Shown piece by piece: positions 44,838-64,000 of a stretch of 64,000 bases of DNA (position 1 is its first letter; every line of letters starts with the position of its first letter). The stretch covers positions 21,875,390 through 21,939,389 of the forward strand of contig OY829661.1 of assembly GCA_963691815.1 (NCBI GenBank), given 5' to 3'. The DNA is from Echiichthys vipera (taxonomy: Eukaryota > Chordata > Actinopteri > Perciformes > Trachinidae). Under the pieces are notes generated by a model, which worked only from the letters and a program-made list of their open reading frames with translations, searched no databases and was not told the DNA's origin. The position numbers and the translations under genes are program-made.

Positions 44838-46790
44838 TTCATTTAACTATTTATACATAACTTTAAGCAAACTACTATAGCCATTTCAACTGTTACTTTC
44901 AAGCTAACGTTAACTATTTCAACTGTATTATTATTCAGTCATTTTAACCATTTCTCCAATACTTTAAAAAAGCTTGCTATTTCCACTGTTTATCCATAAT
45001 TTTAGCAAACTAACGTTACTCAATATTCTATCCACCAATGTTACTTTTAACGTTAACGTTAGCTAATTACATTAACTGTTTCTCTATTTGAGCTGTTACT
45101 TTTAGCTAACTAACATTAGCCAACGTACTTTTGCAAACTATTTCCACCGTTAAGTCATGGCTATCAGCTTACTTTAACTTTTTGAACAGTTTATCCATTA
45201 CTTTTAGGAAACTAACTTAAGTTAGTCCAACAGTTTATCATAATTTTAGCTAACTACCGTTACTCAATACTTTATCCATCAACGGTAACGTTATTTACCC
45301 ATGACTGTTGGCAAACTAACGTTACGTCAGCTATTTGTTGCTTTTGGCTAACGTTAACTATTTTAACAGTTTATCCATTACAGAGATTAATTAGTTCAAC
45401 CGCTGATCCCTTCTTTGCCTTCTTCTTTTTCTTTTTCTTTGAGTCCTCCTCCTCTTCCTGCTCCTCATCGCCATCATTGTGAGACTTCTTCTTCTTCTTT
45501 CCATCCTTTGACTTCTTATCCTTGGATCCCATCTCCTCCTCTGCCTCTGGATTCTCTGTGGAGGATTTCTTCTTCTTTTTCTTCTTTTCCTCCTTTGCTC
45601 CCTCAGTCACTTCCTCTTTGAGCTTCTCTGATTTCTCCTTTTTGGAATTCATTTAACTATTTATACATAACTTTAAGCAAACTACTATAGCCATTTCAAC
45701 TTACTTACTTTCAAGCTAACGTTAACTATTTCAACTGTATTATTATTCAGTCATTTTAACCATTTCTCCATAACTTTAAACAAGCTTGCTATTTCCACTG
45801 TTTATCCATAATTTTAGCAAACTAACGTTACTCAACATTTTATACACCAATGTTACTTTTAACGTTAACGTTAGCTAATTACATTAACTGTTTCCCTATT
45901 TGAGCTGTTACTTTTAGCTAACTAACATTAGCCAACGTACTTTTGCAAACTATTTCAACCGTTCATTCATGACTTTCAGCTTACTTTAACTTTTTGAACA
46001 GTTTATCCATAACTTTTAGGAAACTAACTTTAATTAGTTCAACAGTTTATCATCATTTTAGCTAACTACCGTTACTCAATACATTATCTATCAACGTTAA
46101 CGTTATTTACCCATGACTGTTAGCAAACTAACGTAACCTCAGCTATTTCAGCTGTAACTTTTAGCTAACGTTAACTATTTTAACAGTTTATTCATTACTT
46201 TTAGCAAAGAGTAATTAGTTAAACCATTTATCCATTACAGAGATTAATTAGTTCAACCATTTAACCCATTACTTTTGGCTAACTACTAACTGTTTGTTTA
46301 TTACTTTTAACTATTAATCCATTTAGCAAGCTAGCTATTCCAACTGTTACTTTTAGCTAAAGTTAACTATTTTAACAGCTTATCCATTACTTTTAGCAAA
46401 GAGTAATTAGTTAAACCATTTATCCATTACAGAGATTAATTAGTTCAACAGTTTATCATCATTTTAGCTAACTAACGTTACTCAATACTTTATCCATCAA
46501 CGTTAACGTTATTTACCCATGACTGTTAGCAAACTGACGTAACCTCAGCTATTTCAGCTGTTACTTTTAGCTAAAGTTAACTATTTTAACAGTTTATCCA
46601 TTACTTTTAGCAGAGAGTAAATAGTTCAGCCATTTATCCATTACAGAGATTAATTAGTTCAACCGTTTATCCATTACTTTAGGCTAACTACTAACTGTTT
46701 ATTTATTACTTTTAACTATTAATCCATTTAGCAAGCTAGCTATTCCAACTGTTACTTTAAGCTAACCATGTATTTTATCCATAACGTTTA
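44838..46790. repeat. A/T-rich degenerate repeat array with TAACGTTA motifs, internally duplicated
   Basis: Built from variants of TTAACTATTT, ACAGTTTATCCATTACTTTT, AGCAAACTAACGTTA and TTTTAACGTTAACGTTAGCT. A block at about 44838-45399 recurs at about 45651-46256 with few changes, and shorter parts recur again to 46790 (ACAGAGATTAATTAGTTCAA at about 45380, 46236, 46430 and 46640). The two long blocks flank the loxhd1 exon-1 fragment. Confidence 0.85.
45400..45649 (-). pseudogene. duplicated fragment of loxhd1 coding exon 1
   Basis: A 250-bp segment nearly identical to 42411-42676: I count about four substitutions and one 15-bp absence (residues PLIEE in the functional exon). It keeps an open frame (KKEKSEKLKEEVTEGAKEEK and onward) but has no start context, no splice sites and no PLAT exons of its own, so it is a fragment and not a gene. 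It lies about 2.4 kb upstream of the loxhd1 ATG, same orientation, at the joint between two copies of the surrounding array block. Confidence 0.9.
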
Positions 46791-47411
46791 GCTATGACTT
46801 TTCCCCATTATGCTACTTCTGTCAAGCACAGCAAACATCAACAATCTTACCTTAAGAACAAAGTTGGACCCATTCCAGTTTGATTAAAGGACACATGGGG
46901 AACTGAGGATGCTACTGAAGACCAACACAGGACAATGTTGTGATGTGATGTGATTTGCTGTATTCATTGAATGTGGTGTTTATTGTATCTGGTGAGACCA
47001 AAGATGATTTTCTGGCCTAGGCTGGACAATAAAGTTCTAAATCCATCTAAAATCTAACATGGCTTTAAAAATATGTAATCCAGCTGTCATCATAAAACTA
47101 TAAATGCGCTTCACTAATGTTTCTAATCATATATCTATCTATTTTTATGTTTTAACTGGATTCATTTAGCTTGTCTTGTGCCATCAGGGTAGGGACTATC
47201 AACAGCACAACATCCTTTGCAGAGTCAATGAGAGGACACTGACACCACTCACTGCTTAATAATTGAGGTGTTGACCGAAGACGATAAACCTGTAAACGAG
47301 GTTAACTGGTCTGAAATGAGACAGTCAAACTAGCATCTCATGTACTTTCTTGTCCCAACAAGCACCGCATTGTGGTTAGCAGCACAAAAGCAGGTTAACA
47401 TATATATGCTT
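46791..47411. other. intergenic DNA between loxhd1 and st8sia5, nothing recognised
   Basis: No ORF of note, no clear repeat; A/T-rich. Confidence 0.6.
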
Positions 47412-47717
47412 ATTAAGAATTACTTTATTAATCCCGCAAGGGGAAATTCAATTTTTCATTCTGTTATTATACATGTTACACAGGCCTAAAATACACACAC
47501 ATGCACAAACATGGCCTATATACATGCAATTAATGGAGAGATGTCAGAGCAAGGGGGTTCGATGCCTTGCTCAACAGCACCTCAGCAGTGCCCAGGAGAT
47601 GAACTGACACCTCTCCAGCCACCAGTCCTCGCTCCATTCACGGTCCACACAGGGACTCGAATCGGTGACCCCCCGGTTCCCAGCCGTGTCACCTGTGGAC
47701 TGAGCTACTGCCGCCAT
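47412..47717 (-). mobile_element. tRNA-derived SINE with LINE-type tail
   Basis: On the minus strand a tRNA-like head begins GGCGGCAGTAGCTCAGTCCA (A box near 47695-47710) with B box CCGATTCGAGTCCC at 47651-47664. A body follows, then a tail with CCCCTTGCGGGATTAATAAA. The tail resembles the LINE-tail piece inserted at 4072-4118. Family not named. Confidence 0.8.
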
Positions 47718-47821
47718 AATTCATGAAATGTATTCTTTTGTTTTATATATATATATATTATATATATGTACACACACACCAATAAAGAATCCGTAAACAT
47801 AAGTGAGAAAATCCAAACAAG

Positions 47822-47827
47822 TTTATT
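47822..47827 (-). terminator. AATAAA poly(A) signal, candidate st8sia5 3' end
   Basis: TTTATT on the plus strand. It would give st8sia5 a 3' UTR of about 1.8 kb with no other gene between. Confidence 0.4.
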
Positions 47828-49652
47828 TACAAACACAATATCTTTATAAAGAATGATCCAGAGTCAGTTAAGAAGCACTGTGTTATCACCTCCATTCAGG
47901 ACACACACCAGTTCCCTTCCTTTTCCATTCTTGATCCAGTTGTGTCTGTGCAACAATGGTCAAGCCAAAACATTTTTGGTGTTCATATTTGCTGAACTAA
48001 TATCGCTTGTGCATAAACACAAAAAGGGTCTGTATAAATGATTAAAGAAACATACAACTTATTAGCGATGATGTCCTTCAAATACATAAAAAATGGAATG
48101 GAGAAATGCACAGCGGAGCATGAACAGAGGAGTGACAAAATACTATTTTACAGTCTCTTAAAACACTTTGCAGTGTACAACAAAATAAGCCGTAAAAGCC
48201 TACACAGCTTGCCATTGCTTTAATGCACAATGCTTACAAACTAAATGTTCACAGTTCAAGGGGGAAGGTGAAGTAACAGTAGTAATAAAAGTGTCATAGC
48301 ACTTCACGAAAGGGCAGCAACCATCTTTGTTCGTGCAACTTTAAATCAATAAGAACTCTATCCACTATTATACAAGTCAACAAATTCATTCATCTTTCTG
48401 TGAAAAGGTTCATGTGTATATATCTCCGAAAGCACTGTGAGCTCCTGTGGAGGCTTAAGTGTAAACATAGTTCAGTGATCATTGAAGCAGGCACACACAA
48501 AGCCAAGTATAGAGTAAAGTCATGCAGAGCATTACATGAGTATGAATGGAGTTTGCAGGGCGTACGACTTTGCCTATTCCAATAGAATATAAGCTGAGAA
48601 CCGCACTTTAGTTTCTATACCTTAGAGAGTCCTAAATGTCTTTTGATTCAAGAGACAAACTAAGATGTAGTTTGAAGTTAACGTATTTGTTGATAAGCAA
48701 AACACATGGGCGCGTTGCATATCATATAGAGGGGTTTGATATCTCATAAGGCAGCATGGCTTAAGACATGAATGACAACGAGAGGCTGGGTCGCTCAACA
48801 GTACTACGAACTGTGTTGCTTTACAAATTGGACGGCCTTGAAAGTCAACGTTTTGCTCAGGTGGTGTCATTTCATCATCTGGCGTTTGTCCAAAATCATG
48901 ACAAGCCAATAAAAGAAAAGGAAAACAAAATATCCTACACCCTTCTTTCACCAGAAATATCAGAGGGAATTTAAGACAGGAGAAAGAAGGCCACTGAAAA
49001 CAGGCCTTTTCCAATAGTGTCTTTAAAATATTCACCCAGTGAATCTGGTGAATAGGAAATAGGTTACAAAAGTAGACAATTGGATGTTACAATTTTTTTT
49101 CTCATCTTTTTCAAATATTAGCTTAATATCAAGGTTCAGGTTTCGTTTTACACAAACATTAAAAGCTGCCACACCCACAGAGTGTCCAGGATAAAGAGAG
49201 GAGACAGGGGGGGATGAGGGGGGCACAAAGAGACACCCACTGCGGCCCATTTCAGCGTAAATATCTGTGCAATGTTGAGTAGAAAACAACACCTCTGTAC
49301 AGCAGTGCCACTAGAAAACTTCACAGAAACAACATCACTATGAAGACCACTTTTCACATTAAAAACAAGCATCCTATGGTCAAGAGACTTGGAGATAACC
49401 ACCGTGATTCGACTGGCTAAGTAAACAACTTAAGGTATACATTGAAAACAAAGAAGTATGTTGGCAATTAAAGCAAGCAACCTTCACTGTGTTGTAGAAT
49501 AAGTGAGAGCAAAGAAGTGTATGCTCTGAAGGCCAACGCTCTTTTTACACAGAGAGGAAATAGTGAAGTGTCTCACTGGCTAAAATAAAACACAACAGGT
49601 AAACCTGATTCAAATTAAAAGGTAAACCACATTAAAGCAGAAGACTGAGGGA
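47828..49652 (-). other. st8sia5: putative st8sia5 3' untranslated region
   Basis: No coding similarity and no recognisable transposon in this 1.8-kb stretch directly after the st8sia5 stop, consistent with a 3' UTR. The end point is inferred from a single AATAAA. Confidence 0.45.
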
Positions 49653-61322
<11,670 letters not shown>

Positions 61323-61339
61323 TCTTCGGCGCAGCATCC

Positions 61340-61985
61340 AGGGCTGATGGTGACACCCGCTTAGGTGTCTCTCTCCGCTGCATTCAGGACCAGGAGCTCA
61401 GGGGTCGTGTATACCCGCTGGACAGGACATTGTCCATCACCTTTCTAGGCTATTGTACTGCTCTCGTGCCGCAGCATCACTGCTGTTGGATGACAAGCAT
61501 CGCAATGTATCGACAGTTGTGGATAAAAATTGCAAATTATCAATGGCCCTTTGTCCACTTCTGCCAAAATAATAACTATATCTTTATATTCTGCAAACAG
61601 AAAGGTGTAGAAACATGAAACGTACCGCAGGAAATTGTGGATTCGTGTCGGATATCGTGCGCTTCTCCTCTCGGCGAGGCGCAGTGGCTCGGTCGGATGC
61701 GAGCAATGCAGATTATAAAAAAAAGAACGCGCTCAGAGGGTTATTTCCCCCGTGAATACCGAAATGTTAAATCAAATAAAGCCAAGGGGTTCGCGATGTT
61801 TTTCTTTCGATTATGCTACCGATGCGAGCTGCGACAGAAAAAACAACAACACATCCTCCACGCTTCATCCCAAATCTGAGCGAAACGGCGTGACTGAAAT
61901 GTAGAAGGAGGAGGATGCGCCTTTTCTCAGGCTGGCAGCAGGGGGGGGGCGCGCCGCGTTTCATTTTAGATGCTCCACACTCAGC
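61340..61985 (-). promoter_or_regulatory. st8sia5: CpG-rich 5' flank, likely st8sia5 promoter region
   Basis: CpG frequency is clearly higher than elsewhere in the window (for example CGGCGAGGCGCAGTGGC near 61673, GGGGCGCGCCGCG near 61946), directly upstream of the first coding exon. No TATA box is evident. The start site is not determinable from sequence. Confidence 0.4.
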
Positions 61986-63701
61986 CAAAACCCAAGGTCA
62001 TGGGCTCCTTTACAAGGAAGCACCTGCGCCCTGAAAATGTATAAATTCACCTGATACACCTGACCTCCTTTTAAAATAGAACCTGCCACTAAACTGTAGA
62101 TTACATCATCTCAAATTACATTTCATTATCATTTCTGAAAAAAACACTGCACTGATTTTTTTTTCTCCTGTAGCTGGTTTTATGTCTCAATATTAACGTG
62201 TTTTGTTTATATTTTTTATTCATTTGTTTTCATGTCAAAGCGAAAGACAAACGCTTTTCTGCAAAGTTCACTGACTATATTTGAAAATCAATGTCTCCCA
62301 TCTTTATTTAGGGCTTGCATGGGGACTGTAACCTAAACAGCGACACGGTGGCAATCCAAACCCCAATGCCCTGACACCTCCTCAGACCCCAAATCCTGAC
62401 AGAAGTCAATTGATCTTTAGCGTGCATGCTGATAACAGTATTAGTGTCGTTGATTTCTACATAGCTGTATGCATTAACACCTATACAAGCAGCCAAACTG
62501 AGTTGTGTGTGAAATAAATAAAATACATCATGTGCTACTTAAATAATCCATATCACTTAACCATCAAGAAGTCAGATGAAAATACTGAATGTTGAACTCC
62601 TATACATATATTGTTTTAACTTGTAGCCATTGATCTATTCATTTTCTGCCACTTTGATCTATTTGGGACCAGGCTGTAGAGACAGCAGGCTGATCAAAGA
62701 AGCCCAGACATCCTTCTCTCAAGCCATGGCCCTCGGGACATGAGGCACACCCAGGCCAGATTGCGTAGTCCCCCAGCATGTTCTGAGTCTGCCCTAGAGC
62801 TCCTCCTAGTTGGACATGCACAGAATATCTCTAAAAGGAAGCCTGCAAAAGCTTTCAACTAGCCTCCTCTCTGCACAAAGAAGAGTGAGCCCTAAACCCT
62901 GCAAAGGAAGCCTGATTTCTGCCTTGTACCCACAATGATATTCTTTATGGCAGTAGCTAATTTTGAACATATCCATGGCTGGATCAACCTGCTAGGCACC
63001 TGGAAACCCTCTACCCTATAATAAGTAGCCTACTCCTATAGTACTAGAGTACTACCTGGCCTCCAATTTGATGTGTGTCAGTTTGTTATAATTTGATTAA
63101 ACAGATTCAAATATGTCTAACTAGAGACCTTGTGTTGGGATCACACCAGCAAAGACACCCAATCAGACTAGGGGCATAATGTGGTGGGGCTACTTATCAC
63201 TCCCTACTTCCAGTGCCCTTGCTCAGATCACGCCCATCTTTGAACTTGATCTTCATTTTGATTTCAACTATACACTTGTAAAGTTTTGTGACTAGATCTC
63301 GCACTATTATCGGGCCAGGGCCGCAAAGTGCCGGTCTGTGTGAAGGGGCCTTTCCTTTCTTTAGGCTCTCTTTCACTGTTTTTTAAAAAAAATATTTATT
63401 ACATTTTAAAGAGATTTGTTATAGGAAAGGGGAAATAAGAATATGTCTTTATTTTCAAATGTATGGCATTATTGTTGCTGCAAATTACTTTCACTGTATT
63501 TTAGTTACATCTCTTATATAGCGTATATTATATCTTATTGACTGCTGTGCTACTATGATGATACAGTCGGCAGTTTGTTGATCAGTCGGCTTTGTGTGGT
63601 TGATAAACAGTGCGGATTGGCTCACACACACTAGACGCCAACGCCTCTTTTGCTTCCTCAACCTATGTTCAAACATTTACTTACACGTTGGCTCAACTTA
63701 C
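61986..63701. other. intergenic DNA, nothing recognised
   Basis: A/T-rich in the first half; no coding similarity or clear repeat identified. Confidence 0.5.
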
Positions 63702-63799
63702 CTCTACTGCAATGAGCTTGGCGCCATTGGGCTCCAGCGACCCGGTGGTGTAGTCGAGGTATAGAGGACCATTATGATGTTGAACAGAGCACACAAACA
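63702..63799 (-). CDS. candidate internal exon of an unidentified gene
   Basis: A 98-nt stretch bounded by CTCCAG (acceptor) and GTAAGT (donor) on the minus strand. It has one open frame of 32 codons containing HHNGPLYLDYTTGSLEPNGA and KLIAVE. Codon-like composition and an intact donor suggest coding, but I do not recognise the protein. In mammals the next gene in this direction is PIAS2, and this peptide does not look like PIAS2 to me. Confidence 0.35.
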
Positions 63800-63825
63800 C
63801 TGGAGATTAAACTTTACAGGTGTGC

Positions 63826-63882
63826 AGTTGAGAGATGGGTGTGGTATATATATAATATATATACCACGCCCATCTCTCAACT
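63826..63882. repeat. near-perfect 57-bp inverted repeat (hairpin)
   Basis: Left arm AGTTGAGAGATGGGTGTGGT followed by ATATATAT is mirrored by the right arm ending GCCCATCTCTCAACT. The arms are about 28 bp with one mismatch and almost no loop. Confidence 0.9.
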
Positions 63883-64000
63883 ATATATATACAATATGTG
63901 GTAAGGTTCAGTGTAGTAGTGGTATTTTAATAAGACAGTGAGTGTAAAGCAAAGTTTTCTTTTCATTTGCCTATTTTTTTTTCTTCCTCACAGACAATAA

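Noticed and set aside
45371..45652. 93-codon ORF as an independent gene
   Set aside because: It is a copied fragment of loxhd1 exon 1; its ATG arises from the junction sequence and no splice or downstream coding exons exist.
44838..46790. Regular repeats resembling a CRISPR or other spacer array
   Set aside because: Units are degenerate, with no constant repeat plus unique spacer pattern, and the DNA is vertebrate.

Overview
The window is nuclear DNA from a bony fish, most likely a percomorph. The reasons are split vertebrate genes with GT-AG introns, long dinucleotide microsatellites, tRNA-derived SINEs, Tc1-like and Harbinger-like relics, and several dispersed repeats that I recognise as typical of teleosts. 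I cannot name the species.

Three protein-coding genes can be rebuilt exon by exon. (1) rnf165 (ark2c), plus strand, 5312-8583: seven exons from the second coding exon to the stop. The short first coding exon appears to lie upstream of the window. A long 3' region may run to a poly(A) signal at 13204. (2) loxhd1, minus strand, 43003 down to 14180: 41 coding exons whose lengths sum to 7269 nt (2422 residues plus stop) with every junction phase consistent. It encodes a lysine/glutamate-rich N-terminus of about 225 residues followed by what I count as 16 tandem PLAT modules. (3) st8sia5, minus strand, 61322 down to 49653: seven exons, 1125 nt, 374 residues, an alpha-2,8-sialyltransferase. The gene order and orientation (rnf165 forward, loxhd1 and st8sia5 reverse) match human 18q21.1, which supports orthology. 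A short exon-like stretch at 63702-63799 (minus) may belong to a fourth gene that I do not recognise.

The genes do not form one pathway: RNF165 is a RING ubiquitin ligase linked to BMP/SMAD signalling, LOXHD1 is a stereociliary protein of sensory hair cells, and ST8SIA5 makes polysialylated gangliosides in the Golgi. Their linkage is an old vertebrate syntenic block, not an operon.

Between the genes: 1-5311 is the upstream flank or first intron of rnf165 with MITE-type repeats. 13226-14031 is the tail-to-tail gap between rnf165 and loxhd1. 43004-47820 is the loxhd1 upstream flank, holding an unusual TAACGTTA-rich array of about 2 kb in which a roughly 250-bp copy of loxhd1 coding exon 1 is embedded. 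52840-61191 is the large first intron of st8sia5, with a 563-bp Harbinger-like MITE and a 179-bp pure CT repeat. 61340-64000 holds the CpG-rich st8sia5 5' flank and mostly unassigned DNA.

I found no unknown multi-gene system. The most notable observations are three GC-AG introns within loxhd1, the duplicated exon-1 fragment, the charged insertions in LOXHD1, and a near-perfect 57-bp hairpin at the right end.
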